Positions 31,393 through 43,282 of a stretch of 64,000 nt of DNA are shown here, one piece after another (positions within the stretch are counted from its first letter, which is position 1; each line of letters opens with the position of its first letter). Source of the DNA: Mortierella alpina (lineage: Eukaryota > Mortierellomycota > Mortierellomycetes > Mortierellales > Mortierellaceae); NCBI GenBank assembly GCA_029449245.1, contig JANATF010000002.1, positions 868,001 through 932,000 on the forward strand. Direction: 5' to 3'. The notes beneath the pieces are model-generated. The model was not told the DNA's origin and did not search any database. It saw only the letters and a program-made list of their open reading frames with translations. Both the position numbers and the translations under genes were made by a program.

Positions 31393-33138
31393 ATGCGCGA
31401 AATTGTTCAGCTTCAGGCTGGTCAGTGTGGGAATCAGGTTGGCAACAGGTTCTGGGAAGTGATCAGCGACGAGCACGGCATCGACAACAATGGCATGTAC
31501 TGTGGTGACACAGATATGCAACTGGAGCGCATTAACGTCTACTATAATGAGGCATCCGGCGGCAAGTACGTGCCTCGTGCAGTCCTGGTTGATCTCGAGC
31601 CCGGCGCGCTGGACGCTATTCGCGCTAGCGAATATGGTCAGCTATTCCGCCCTGATAACTACATCCACGGACAAAACGGCGCTGGTAACAACTGGGCCAA
31701 GGGCCACTACACAGAGGGTGCCGATCTCATTGAATCGGTCATGGATGTCGTTCGTAAGGAGGCAGAGTCGTGCGACTGCCTCCAGGGTTTCCAAATTACG
31801 CACTCGCTTGGTGGCGGTACGGGCTCCGGTTTGGGAACCCTCTTGGTCTCCAAGATTCGTGAAGAGTACCCCGACCGCATGATGTGCACTTTCTCCATCA
31901 TGCCTTCTCCAAAGGTAGCGTATCACCCCGGACATTATCTCTAAGGACCTGAGTGTTCGCTTAGAGAGAGACCCTCCGCGCCTGGCTTTTGCCACTTGAT
32001 CCTCTGATCCATCATCCGCTCCATTTCTCACAGTTCGGTTGAACGGGCACATTTTCTATGGATGTTTGCCTAGCTCTAACCAATTATCTTCATTGCTCAA
32101 TCTAGGTCTCGGACGCGGTTGTTGAACCCTACAACGCAACCCTTTCCATTCACCAGTTGGTCGAAAATGCTGACGAGACATTTTGTATTGACAACGAGGC
32201 TCTGCAGGACATTTGTTTCCGTACCTTGAAACTGAACTCTGCCAACTACGGTGATCTGAACCACTTAATCTCTGTCGTCATGAGCGGTATCACGACCTCT
32301 CTTCGCTTTCCTGGTCAGCTTAATGCGGATTTGCGAAAACTGGCCGTCAACTTGGGTAAGTCCTACTATTATTTGCATAACCTGCGCGGATCGCAACATG
32401 ACCATAGTTTCGACGCGGTGCAGCATGTCACTCAGTAGTTTTATTATGATACATGTTCGGGTAATACTCTTTAGTTCCATTCCCTCGTCTTCACTTCTTC
32501 ATGGTCGGTTTTGCTCCCTTGACGGCCCGGGATTCTTCTTCTTTCCGCGCACTGACCGTACCCGAGTTGACTCAGCAAATCTTTGACGCCAAGAACATGA
32601 TGGCAGCCGCAGATCCTCGTCACGGACGCTATCTGACAGTTGCAGCCATTTTCCGTGGGCGCATGTCGACGAAAGATGTGGAGGAGCAGATGCTCAATAT
32701 TCAGAACAAAAATAGCTCGTATTTCGTGGAGTGGATCCCTAACAACGTCAAGACAGCTGTATGTGATATTCCTCCCCGCGGTTTGAAGATGTCGGCCACG
32801 TTTATCGGCAACTCGACGGCGATCCAGGAACTCTTCAAGCGCATTTCGGAACAATTCGCTGCCATGTTTCGTCGCAAGGCTTACTTACATTGGTATACCG
32901 GCGAGGGTATGGACGAGATGGAGTTTACAGAGGCTGGTAAGTTCCGTGCCCTTTTTTATACTTCGAATGCAAGCGAGCAATTGTATTGTCTTTAACGATA
33001 TCGTTGCCTGGGCCATTAATCATAGAATCCAACATGAACGATCTGGTTTCTGAATACCAACAGTACCAGGATGCTACTGTGGAGGAGGATGAGGATGTTG
33101 AATATAATGAAGAAGTTGTGGACGTAGACATGCAGTAA
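31393..33138 (+). CDS. TUB2: Beta-tubulin
   Basis: Four exons, 31393-31914, 32106-32355, 32475-32936 and 33026-33138, all with GT..AG introns (191, 119 and 89 nt), encode 448 residues, the normal length. Beta-tubulin forms the GTP-hydrolysing half of the microtubule dimer. Seen: the N-terminal MREI autoregulation tetrapeptide, the tubulin signature GGGTGSG (about 140-146), [14 protein letters not shown] across the first splice, and an acidic C-terminal tail ([18 protein letters not shown]). Residues linked to benzimidazole response are Phe167, Glu198 and Phe200 (all as in sensitive fungi), but residue 6 is Gln where most beta-tubulins have His. Position 165 is Cys. Confidence 0.98.
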
Positions 33139-35274
33139 CATTTTACCTTCACCCATCAAGTTCGTCGTCTCTTTGTCATCAGTGCGTCCTGAAAGAGAAG
33201 AATAAAGGCGGCAGCCATTGTCCAATCTAGAGCGTCGAAAAAAGGGGGTAATGTTGTGAAAGAAAGCTGCGCGAAAAGAGCAGGTTTCACTTTCGACACA
33301 GGACCCATGTTGATATTTTTATTAGAGACCCTGGAGTGCACTCCTCAATGACGGAAAAAGTATGAGCTTCACAGTCTGAGGGGTGACACTTTAAAGACTG
33401 AGGCGAGGACCCACTTTTGGCACTCTCATAGTTCATGTTTGACTATAACACACTCGACGTTTGTATTAAAGAAGAGATGGGACCTATTCTCAGATGCCGC
33501 GTACCAAAGCACCTTCGCTATATGATTGAGGAGGCGCGACCAATCCTAGATATACAGCTGCCCCTTTATGTGAGTTTGAACAAACACACCTAGGTCATCC
33601 TCACTTAAGACGTTCAACTTGCAACTGAACGAGCTCTCGATAATATATTTTGTAGCTTTTAAGATGTCACCTACTTGCATTATAGGCGGAGCTTCAGTCA
33701 GATACATGGTCCATTCTATTGCGTGTAAATCAGAGGTACTCAACCGTGGGTCTTCACATGCTTTAGCCTGCTTCGCCAGTCAATTACCTTCTGCTATCAT
33801 GCCAAGTGTCCTTGGCATGACATTGAGTGACATTAAACCGTTGAAGCGTCTTGTCATTCCATCGCGTCTTTGAATGATTTTGAAAGAGGAACCACCCGTC
33901 ATGGAACAACTTCCTATCCTAAGCGCCTCTTTGATGATATTTGCCACTTTGCAATTCAGTTGATTCAAGATGGGTTCAGTTCAAACCACCTTGCGTGAAT
34001 TTACACGTTGCTCTCATTGCGGTGAAAAGCGCTTTTTAAAGGGTATGAGGGGAGCGAGTTGCCACTTTTCTTTTCTCATTAAGGCGTCATCTGCACACCA
34101 TTCATCTCCTCCCCTTCCCTATGCTCGACCTCATATTACAGACTACTTTCAACATCCAGAAAACTCCTCAATTGTCCAAGCGAGCAGGCAAGATGTTCTC
34201 CAGACTAGAAGTATGAGTTTAGCCTCGTCTACTTTAACATAGAGTATGCGAGACTTTTTGTGGCAGATAGTTGTGCCAGAGAAGAACGGTGTCATCCATG
34301 AGAATACTAGTTATGGGTAAACCGGTGCCCGATTGACGTAGTGCTTTAAATGTAAAGATGTGTACATGGTATTCGTGACTATATCTGACCATGAATTGTC
34401 TTCTGACAAGTAGTGGGAGCGCTGTACAAGTCCCGCCTCCAGTAACTGCACTTTATGATGCCCCTTACACGGGAGCGCAAACTCAGAAAGTATCTGGCGT
34501 TAATGAAATGAGGAACTGGAACCTGTCAGTAAGGCCTTGCTGTGGCGGCAACTCTGCAATAACCTAAAATTGGCAAGGATGATCAAGTTTTACTGACCAG
34601 GAGCCAGAAAGCTCTCCAGGGCAACTGGTTTTTTGACTCAGCCTGCGTCCCCCACTCCTTTGAGCCGTACACTCGCCATTTTTGAATCGCAGTAACCGCT
34701 GGAGGGTCGCCGAGGTTGGTGATAGCTTTGTTAAGCGATCTTGACCACAGTTGATCTGATTAGTGAACTCCGCCAACCTTCGAAAAATCTTTTATAGTGA
34801 CAGTTCAGTTTGCGCACACATCCGCCTTGATCGAAGCTAGATATCAGTATTTTCCAGCTCGGATGCCCCGCGCCTGAGCCTCGTTGGCCCGCAAGTATAG
34901 AAAATAGAGTAATTTCGGTCCCAGCGGTAGTAACCGAGCGCCCGAAATAACCCCCGCTCGTAAATATGTAAATATGCCTATAGCCCCACTACAGTATACT
35001 CTTCATCGCATGATCGAACAGTGAGCCCAAACTTTTTTGGCGCTGCGTTCTATCCTACAGTACCCCTATGTCAGCGGGTATTTTTCTTTCAGCGCACGGG
35101 TTGGCACCTTAACGTATTCAATATACCCTAGATCATGTACCCCTGTTATTGCGCCTTCAAGATCGTCCACAGTGCAATGTAGTACAGTGCCTGATTTTTC
35201 GTGAGTGGTGTTTCGTCCTATGCTTTAATGACTTTAAAACTCGTTGTTGTCGGTCCAAGCGCAAGCTCCGTCCT
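33139..35274. other. Spacer downstream of beta-tubulin
   Basis: Besides the minus-strand pseudogene at 33546-33968 I see no gene. A plus-strand frame at 33970-34242 contains one CxxC (CSHCGEKRFL) but nothing else recognisable. Confidence 0.4.
33546..33968 (-). pseudogene. Decayed gene with one in-frame stop
   Basis: Minus-strand codons from 33968 run in a single frame for 140 positions to a stop at 33546, interrupted only by a TGA at 33780-33782. Before the break it reads GLMSLNVMPRTLGMIAEGN; after it LAKQAKACEDPRLSTSDLHA, IEWTMYLTEAPPIM and DDLGVFVQTHIKGQLYI. Composition and continuity are those of a real protein. The family is not recognised; a transposon-associated protein is plausible given the surroundings. 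A selenocysteine reading of the TGA is not credible in this kind of genome. Confidence 0.4.
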
Positions 35275-35281
35275 TATAAAT
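35275..35281 (+). promoter_or_regulatory. TATA box of the split-start secreted protein gene
   Basis: TATAAATA on the plus strand, 158 bp upstream of the predicted start codon, followed by a pyrimidine-rich leader. Confidence 0.6.
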
Positions 35282-35432
35282 ACCCTACCTCCAGCTCTTT
35301 TGTTTTTTTTTCATCAAGATCTAAACTTCATCATCCCCTTCATCCCCTTCATCCGCACCAACAATAACATATCCTCCTACAGCCCTCTCACGCACCCTCA
35401 CACTTTACGTCACACTCGCCCTTCCCTCAACC

Positions 35433-35956
35433 ATGTAAGACGAGATGGCATAACCTCCTTTGGACGCGTTACAGACCGGCTACCTCAGGTTGCTAATTTT
35501 AAGATTGAACTTCAAATCTACTTTAGGGCCAAGTCATTCAGCATTATCGTCGTTACCCTCAGCGCGTTGGCCACCCTCCTGGCTTCTGGTGTCAACGGCC
35601 TTCCCATCGCAGCCGAGAAGAGATATGATCTTGACAACTTGGTTCATGATGTCACCACGATCGTGACTAGACCCCAGGCTATTATCACCGGCAACCACGA
35701 CCACACCCTCCACGGCAAATTGATTGATTGCGGAATTGCTGGCATTTTCGACTCTCGAACCACTGAGGAGCTTCAGAGGGATTACGACGCCGCCGGTTGT
35801 AAGAACAAGCTCGGCCCATTCCAGCTGATCACAAATGTCCAGAATCAGATTGCGGTCATCCCAGATGAGAATGGTATCAACCACTCCCTTGGACAGTTTG
35901 ACCTGCTGGGAACAAAGAAGCATGCCTCGGCAAAGCCCGCTCCTAAGGAGCATTAA
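35433..35956 (+). CDS. Small secreted protein with start codon split by an intron
   Basis: Predicted CDS joins 35433-35434 (AT) to 35527-35956 (G...). The donor GTAAGA starts at the third base of the ATG and the acceptor is CTACTTTAG, giving a 92-nt intron. The spliced product has 143 residues. It starts MAKSFSIIVVTLSALATLLA, a good signal peptide, and has a Kex2-like KR site (AAEKR|YDLDN, residues 32-33). The mature part of about 110 residues has two cysteines (DCGIAGIF and AAGCKNKLG). No known domain is recognised. Without splicing the first ATG is followed at once by TAA, so translation should require splicing. There is no other ATG in the long frame near the signal peptide, which supports the model. 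Expression may be strong given the TATA box. Confidence 0.7.
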
Positions 35957-38369
35957 CAGCGACGTGCACCATTCAAAGACGCAAATCCTCAAGTGGACCT
36001 GTTACGCACGACCCACACAGTTCGAGCCCCGAACACCCCCCCTCCCCTCACCCTCCACTACGAGTTGAAATAATAATAATGACAAGCGGTGCAACCTCCG
36101 ATGAAGGTTTTTTTCTTGAATAAAATTGATCTCGCCGCAAGCATTGTGGCAGAAGACGCGTTTACGAAATTTATAGAACGTTTTTGCGAGTTAGAGAAAT
36201 GCCTAGCCATCTGCCACTAATCTTGTGCTATCATTGACACACTGGGGCCATACGAACCAGTATCTCCACAATTGGTTTATTTATAGCTGTCATTACACAG
36301 GAGAGGCATATAACGCTGCTTCAGAAGCCCACAAAACTACGCTCCTCGTAAGCATGTTGACTCTTCCTCGGTGCACTTCTATCTCTCCTGCGGTGGAGAG
36401 CATCCCTCACATCATCATTTTCATCATCTTGAAACCAAAAGGTAGGAGGCGTTGACCCCTAGGCATACCTGGGACATTACTGACAAGAAAGCGCTACGGG
36501 AAATACGGGAAGCAATACGGTGTGTGTGCTACGCCAGAACTTTCAGTCGTCTTCATGAGCTGAAAACACTTCTGCCCTCCCTCTATGGCAACGGCGTTGC
36601 ACTTACCCATTAGTTGACTGTAGCGGTGAAGCACCTACCGACACTATTCATGAAAGTTCTCCGTGGCAACATGGGGCGGGCTTTGGGCAATGACTCCTCG
36701 CGGCGATGTAGTGTGTAGGAAGACAGCTCTCTGCAGCGAACAGTGCGCAGAATACGCATGATGAAGAACGACATAGACGCCATGTTTTCTAACTCTGGCA
36801 CCCTGTCGTCCTGTGGCTCTCAGTCCAGATGGATGTTTTAAGGCCACGAGCGCCGATAACTCATTCTGCTTGTATTCAGATCAGTCCTGCCTCAATGTGC
36901 CTCATTCTAGCTTGCTCTCCTGCCTCGATAGCTGCTGGTGGAAGAACCGTTGACCTTTGTACCATGTACCGAATAACCACTCTGTAGTCTAGGAAATCTA
37001 ACATCAAAGCGCCAAGGAAATGTGCTTCAAAAGTAACTGTCTCAGAGGAGCACAGGTCGATCACACACGTATGAAGAGGTACGTATAACCCCAGTGTAAT
37101 TTACAGACATGTAAAGGCAAAAATCAAATGATTAGCCGCCACGAAATGGTACTTTGGCGCGATGTGTGTGGGGAAGTGAGTGCCTTGACATGGTGCAGAA
37201 CTTTCCACTAGTGTCAATCTCGCGGCGTTGGCTACAATGCCGCCTATGAGACCCAGAAATCTCTTCACGTCCACTCTCGAGTCTCGGCCAGGTGCTTACC
37301 GCAGTGTGTGGGTGATCACTAGGGGATCATCTCGCCGTGTTTGCTATGGAAAACGTCCTGTACAGCTTTCCTGTCTGGTTCACCGTGATAGCTTGCATGA
37401 GACTCTCGACCCAGCTCTAAGGGTTTAGCGACATGGGTATCTATTAGCGCGATTTCCATTCTTTCGTATGACCCCTATTTCGTAGAGGCACATATGACGC
37501 GAATACAGTTGAAAATCTCTTAGCCGGGGTGTCCTAAAAAGGGAAACCTAATGCGAGTGCCTGAGCACTTGGGTTATTTATACGAAACGGCTGCAACTTG
37601 GTAGCACCACAAGACTCATGGAGTAGCAAGTGAGGTTAGTACGTCAGACACACGGATTCCCATGATGTATGCCCGCAAGTAGCATATTGAGGCTTCGGGG
37701 TCTTGGCTCGCATTTCACCATGACATGAGCAAGGACACACATCACGAGCTCGGTTAAGAGTGACAACTCCATCATTGCCCTCGCCCGTGCAATCCTATGC
37801 GTACATCACGGCACGCTTGAAGCGTACTGTTGGAGTCAAGGAGACAAAGAGTTGTTGTTTATTGTATGCCGGGGTAGGACTCTTATACTCAATGAAGTTT
37901 GATGAAAAGGGATGTGGTCTCCTACTTAAAGAGGTAGATAGACTCCCTAAACCTCTGGTAAGTCCAGTACGTTACCAGCTACCCGCGAAATTTGGTCCAA
38001 ATTTTGGCCGTTGGTAACCGGTGAGGGTAAAAAGTGACGGGTACCTCAAAAATTATATGGACTATCAATGGTTCAAGGGAAATGGCTTTCCCTTGAGTGC
38101 CTCTCCGAGAGCAGCAAGCGCAGCATCTTGCGGGTCGTCCACATATGGCTGTCTGTTGTGTGCACACAAATGCGCCGCTTGTTCATGCACGCAACTTCCA
38201 CACTTAAACAGGACAACAGCGTCCTCGCACTCCCTCATTGTGTGGTACAAACAAAGAGAACACAACTGCGCCGACGCCTCATCACTGCGAGATGTTTTCC
38301 GCAGGAAGAACACCGTGCCGCGTTGAGGCGACAACCGACATCTCTTCTTGTTGTGCAAGTTGTCGTGGC
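35957..38369. other. Spacer without supported genes
   Basis: About 2.4 kb. Minus-strand frames around 36876-37064 and 36610-36847 look marginally protein-like but carry no recognisable motif. Nothing else seen. Confidence 0.4.
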
Positions 38370-38376
38370 TATAAAA
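38370..38376 (+). promoter_or_regulatory. TATA box of cysteine-rich peptide gene A
   Basis: TATAAAAG, 87 bp upstream of the ATG, followed by a CT-rich leader (CTCTCTCCTCTCTCTC). Confidence 0.7.
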
Positions 38377-38456
38377 GGACAAGACCATCATCCTTGGACA
38401 CATTCAGCTCTGATCAACCACTTACACACACTCTCTCCTCTCTCTCTCTCCCAACA

Positions 38457-38600
38457 ATGTTCAGAAAGATCTTGATCGCCACTGTCTTTGCTGCCACTTT
38501 GGCTACCGCAGTTACCGCAAGATGCCTGATCTACTGCGATTACGGCTTCCTACCCGGCACATGCACATGCAGAGACGAGCCTGTTGCTGCCCAAGCATAG
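38457..38600 (+). CDS. Minimal secreted four-cysteine peptide A (47 aa)
   Basis: The ATG at 38457 opens MFRKILIATVFAATLATAVT, a clear signal peptide ending before Ala-Arg. The mature part is about 26 residues with four cysteines spaced C-x3-C-x8-C-x-C (RCLIYCDYGFLPGTCTCRDE) and ends PVAAQA. A paralogue with the same architecture lies at 45939-46061. CxxxC plus CxC is the bonding hallmark of CS-alpha-beta peptides such as defensins, but here only two disulfides are possible and the peptide is far shorter, so function is open: antimicrobial, inhibitory or signalling. The strong TATA box and CT-rich leader suggest high expression. The gene is shorter than most annotation cut-offs and easily missed. 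Confidence 0.75.
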   Translation: MFRKILIATVFAATLATAVTARCLIYCDYGFLPGTCTCRDEPVAAQA

Positions 38601-39021
38601 AGCTCCACGGGTTGTCCGTCCTCACTCCACGCTAGCCGACAAAACGGGACATGCTACGAAAAAGAGATCATGTCCAGCAAAATGCGAGACGACTGTATTT
38701 TACGTACATAAAATCATATTTCTTACTGTCTTTTATCCACAAAAATGCGCTCAGACGGGAAGCACGCCTTGCAGATGCATTGTTCTGTTCAAATGGTTCT
38801 TGGTATATGTATTATGAGTAGTTAGTGGCAATGCTCTTATGCATGTAAAAGGGGGGGGGGGGGGGGGGGGGAAGACAAGGAGTGGGGATGGTGTAATCGA
38901 ACAGACCACCTTTGTGCATCTAAGAGTGATTGATGATCTATCGCGTCCACAAAGGGTGAAAAAAACAAGAAACAGGAAGAACAGAATAATATGATATGGA
39001 AGGCGGATCGTGTTGTCTGGC
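38601..39021. other. Convergent 3' region of peptide A and the remodeller
   Basis: About 420 bp separating two convergent genes. The main feature is the G21 run at 38851-38871. No gene. Confidence 0.6.
38851..38871. repeat. Homopolymer of about 21 G
   Basis: The longest of several G/C homopolymers in the window (others at 5190-5203, 25762-25772 and 44078-44091). It lies between convergent transcription units. The exact length is uncertain by nature. Confidence 0.8.
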
Positions 39022-42000
39022 TCAAACAGTCGAGTGGCCTTCATCCGCTGCACCATTGCTGCTCGCTGCAGTAGTTGTCGAGACTCCCATTGTCGCCTTC
39101 CAGTTTTGTTTGATCAAGCTCATGATCCCAGCACTTGGCGTCGAGGAGCCCGATGCATCGGCCTTGGTTGATGTCACAGAATCATCCTGGCTGACGTGGT
39201 GGTCCAGCTTCAGCTTCAGGTTTGCAAGCTGGTAGATCTGCTCCTCGATCGTGCCCTTGGAGATCAGCTTGATCACCTGTACCTCCCTGGTCTGTCCTAC
39301 TCGGTGGGCGCGATCTTCTGCCTGCTTGTCATTGTGCGGATTGAAATCCAGGTCGTACATGATCACGACATTGGCCCCTGTCAGGTTAATGCCGAACCCT
39401 CCAGCCTTGGTGGACAACAAAAAGATCTTGTGGCTCTCATCGTCGTTGAAAGAGTCGATCAGCGACTGTCGCTCCTCGACTTTTGTCTGCCCATCCAGCC
39501 GAAGGTATTTGAAGGCCATGGTTTTCAGGATCGATTCGAGAATGTCGAGGACCATGGTGAACTGCGAAAAGATCAAGATCCGAGACTTGTCCTCATTGAT
39601 GAGTTTCGGTAAGAGTTGTTCCAGCTCCTTGACCTTTCCTGCATGCATCCATGGATCATCAGGCAGTGCAAACTTGTTGACGCTCTTGTACTGCCTGCAA
39701 AGCCGGTGGAGCTCAAAGTCCGTCATCACCGACATGTCCTCCTCGATATAGTCGATCCTAGAGTCGCAAAACTCAATCTCCCGCGTGATCACCTTGGCCA
39801 TCTGCTTGATCTTCGCCTCCGTGTACAGTTCCCGGAAAAGCATAGGGTGATCTGCTGCCTTGCGCAGCTGCATTAGTACGTTTGCAAAGTCGGTCTTGGT
39901 CTTGGCGGTCTGCTTCTTGGACTTTGGGGAAGGACCCTTCTTGATCAACTTGGCCTTTGCTTTGGGGTCAAGACTGTCCAGTTCAATGGGATCTGTGGTC
40001 ACCCCATCGGCATCCAGATCCCCCTCCTCGTCCAAGACCGCTTGTACTGCAGAACTCTGCATGACACGGTCATACAGCACTCTCTGATCGGGATGGAGGT
40101 CGCAGTAGATGACTTGCTCGGTCTTTTTGGGAAGGTCTTTAAGCACATGGATCTTTTTCCTCCGCAGAACAAATGGCGCAATCATGTGTCGGGCACGGAC
40201 AATACGTTCCTGCGAAAGCAACGTGCTCTTTTCCGAGGTCGCATCAACCTTGACTTTGAACATTGTCCGAAGGACTTCCTCGTGCTCTGCAAACAGCTTT
40301 GGCAAGATGAAAATCAGCAACGAAAGCAACTCTTCGAGATTGTTCTGAAGCGGCGTTCCTGTCAGGAGCAGTCGGAATGGCGTTTTGATCGACATGAGTT
40401 GCTTGTACCGGGCACTGGTGCAGTTCTTGAGCATATGGCCTTCATCCAGGACAACTCCCTTGAACTGTCGCCTGTTCAAGAACTTGCGTTCATCGTTGTT
40501 TCCAGTCGCGATGTTGTAAGTCGTGACAACGACATTGTACGATGGATCATCCTCTAGTTCCTGCCGCATCTCCTCTCGCTCAGCCTGTGTTCCATAGTAA
40601 CTCCGGACGTCGAGCTCTGGGCAAAACTTTTCAAACTCACGCATCCAGTTGGACAAGGTCGATGAGGGCACAATGACAAGAAAGGGGCCTTGTTCGCCAG
40701 TCTCCAAAAGATGCGCCAGGAACGCAATCACTTGTGCTGTCTTTCCAAGTCCCATCTAAATACAAAGCATGACAAGAATGAGTGTAAGCGAGGGGTGAAC
40801 CTTGTGCTGACCAAGAAATTTAGCATTGTGGGTCAAAAACAAATGTGATGGATTACCTCGTCTGCAAGAATACCCGACAGCTTCTTACGCCAGAGAAGTG
40901 CAAGCCAGTTGATGCCGAGAAGCTGATAGCCCTTGAGCTGGAAACCGGGGGCCATGTTACGTGGCTGTTTGCGGATGAACCCCTTCATGGCTCTCCTTCC
41001 TGCCTCGGTCTGCTCCACCTTGTCCGTGTTGATATCCAGCAGCTCCATGCCTGGTTCCTCGCCGTCGTCCTCGTCCACGTCATCCTTTCCTGCATCGTCA
41101 GTGGTCGTGTCCGTGACTTGCATGCTGTTGCTCGAGGTCGAGTTCTCAAATAGTTTCCCGTGCTCATCGCCACACCAAACGCTGAGAGTGCCAACAAGAT
41201 CCACGCGGACTTGATCCACAGTTTTGAGCATTGTATCGACGGCACGAATAGCGTCTGTCGTAGTCAGGTAATTGTTGACGATTTTTTCGCCCACACCTTT
41301 GGTCTTGCGAAGAATAACACACAGCTGGTCAAAGTTGTCGAAGGGACGGAGGCCAATGACACCCGATGCCTGTGCTTTGGAACATCCGGTTAGTTCTCGC
41401 ATCTCTAGCAGCGTGGCCTCATTGAAGAACTGGACCGCCCTCTCTTCCTTGTGGGACTGGAGCGAGTATCTTGACCCCCTGTCGTAGTCATCAGCATCGT
41501 CCGAATCATCCGAGATCACATTGGTGGGGGAGGCTTGGCTTCCTGCAAGTGATGGCGGCGTAGATGTGAATCTCTCTGCAGGAAGCTTGTGCAGACGCGA
41601 TCGAGGCGCAGGGGCGGATACTTCTCCCGCAAAGAGTTTGTGTAGTCGTGTTGGACGATCCGGATCGGCGGGATGGATCCGTTGCTTGGAAGCTACAGGT
41701 CGACTACTGTGTTCATTTGACAGATCGAGAATCGAGGAAGGACCAACAGACAGGAGTTTGCTTGCAGCTGCTGCAAAGTCACCTCTAGATCTATCGAGCG
41801 CTCGTTTCAGTTCGTCGAATGGCGTATCTGGGAACGTGGTCTGGAGCTGAGCGAGCTTCATGTCGAGATCATCCACATTGTCGAGATCGTCGTCCGAGAC
41901 TTGGTGAGTGGTTGATCCTGACCGAGTATTGTTGTTGGAGCTAGCCTCATCCTCATCATCCGATAGGCGGAGTGCTGCCTTCTTGACCAGTCGGCGGCGC

Positions 42001-42647
42001 TTGGGTACCTCAGGTACAGGCGCTTGTCGCCTGGGCTGCGCTTCAATGTGGTCTTGTTCGTCGTCACTACTGATGATCTGCCGCTTGGGTCGCGCGCTCT
42101 TGTCAGGGCTTCTGTGCTTATCCATCATGACCACATCGAGGTCATCGCTCCCACTCTGGCTGCTTTCTTCTGGGCTGCTAAGACTCTGATCACTGTCGGA
42201 CGCCAGAGGGATGGCATCGTCGCCTGTGTAACTGAATGTGCGCACCAGCTTCTTGAACGGGACCTTGCTGTTGGAAGACGAGGAGGCGGATTTTTGGTGT
42301 TTAGAGTCTGACGGCCGAGATGCTGCTGTCGCCGAGGAAGATCTTTCAACCAGTGAAGGAGTAGATGGCCGAGGTGAGCCGCGCAGGGGCGAGTTTGTTG
42401 TCAGCTTGTTGACACCCGCCCGAAGCTCGAGATCGCTGTCAGAGTCGGATGACTCTAGAAGGAGTGGCTCGGGCTTGCTGCTGTTGCTATTGCTGTTGCT
42501 CTTGATGTTGCTGTTAGCGTAGTTGGGCGTGCCTTGAGGAGAGATTGTAGACTTTGCTGCAGTCTGGATCCTGCCTTGGTTTCCAGATGTCGCGGCCTCC
42601 TGCATCTTTTTAAAGCGAAATTCCTGCAGACGTTGTAATGCACTCAT
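39022..42647 (-). CDS. FUN30: Fun30/SMARCAD1-type SNF2 chromatin remodeller
   Basis: Two exons, 42647-40857 and 40755-39022, are joined by a 101-nt intron (phase 0) that splits ILADE|MGLGKT, giving 1,174 residues. The N-terminal 250 residues are Ser/Arg-rich and disordered. A CUE ubiquitin-binding domain follows (about 258-298, MKLAQLQTTFPDTPFDELKR), then a helix-hairpin-like segment typical of this subfamily (about 415-460, MRELTGCSKAQASGVIGLRP). The SNF2 ATPase has Walker A MGLGKT (about 598) and DEGHMLKN (701-708). The helicase C lobe ends with AHRVGQTREVQV. Single CUE plus DEGH identifies Fun30/SMARCAD1, an ATP-dependent nucleosome editor in heterochromatin maintenance and DNA-end resection. 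It is divergent from the SCOC-like gene. Confidence 0.95.
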
Positions 42648-43071
42648 TTTGTGTTGCTCTGCTTGGATCGACCAGTGCTTGGTGGTGTTCTCGCTTCGGG
42701 CTGGGATCTGTTGCCAGTGTGACTAAGGACAGGTCAAAAGAGGCAAGGCTAGAGTTGACAGAGAGAGAGAGAGAGAGATGGGAGAGATGAGAGAAAGATT
42801 ACAGAGACCACCAGATCAGTCAGCGTCAGAACGAGCGCCACCATTTTTTTTTTCTTTCTTTCTCTGCTGATCAGTGATCAGCCGTAGCCGTACCCGAGAG
42901 CAATGGACTTGATGGCCTCTGGCTGCAGGCAGGGCGAAGAGGGGGGAAAGGCAGGCTGCAGGTGGCGGCTGTGCGTTTGGGTGTGGGGCGGGGATGCAGG
43001 CACGGCAGCAGTGAGGAGATTGCGGACGAGGCGAGACAGGGGGTGGCAGAAAAGAAACAACAAGGACAGGC

Positions 43072-43120
<49 letters not shown>

Positions 43121-43282
43121 GGCCTGCTGCACGACGGCAGAGGGCACACACACACACTCGGCGTCGGTCGAGTGGCTGAGCTGTGCTTTGTCGTCGACTT
43201 GCGTGCTCACACTCTTCACAGGAACATCGCACTTCTCCCACACTCCCCGCACACACACTCCTCCCGCAATCACCCCCTCGCG
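42648..43282. promoter_or_regulatory. Shared divergent promoter region of the remodeller and SCOC-like genes
   Basis: 635 bp between two divergent start codons. It contains a GA-rich tract (42762-42778), an A/T run and the GACA microsatellite, and ends in a CT/CAC-rich leader. No TATA box is evident on either side, in keeping with housekeeping promoters. Confidence 0.5.
43071..43121. repeat. (GACA)n microsatellite
   Basis: About 12 uninterrupted 4-bp units within the divergent promoter. It is open in several frames and so creates long artefactual ORFs. Confidence 0.9.

Noticed and set aside
38065-38403. 112-codon minus-strand ORF with several cysteines
   Set aside because: It overlaps the TATA box and leader of peptide gene A and has no signal peptide or promoter. 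Its cysteine spacing does not match a known zinc finger.
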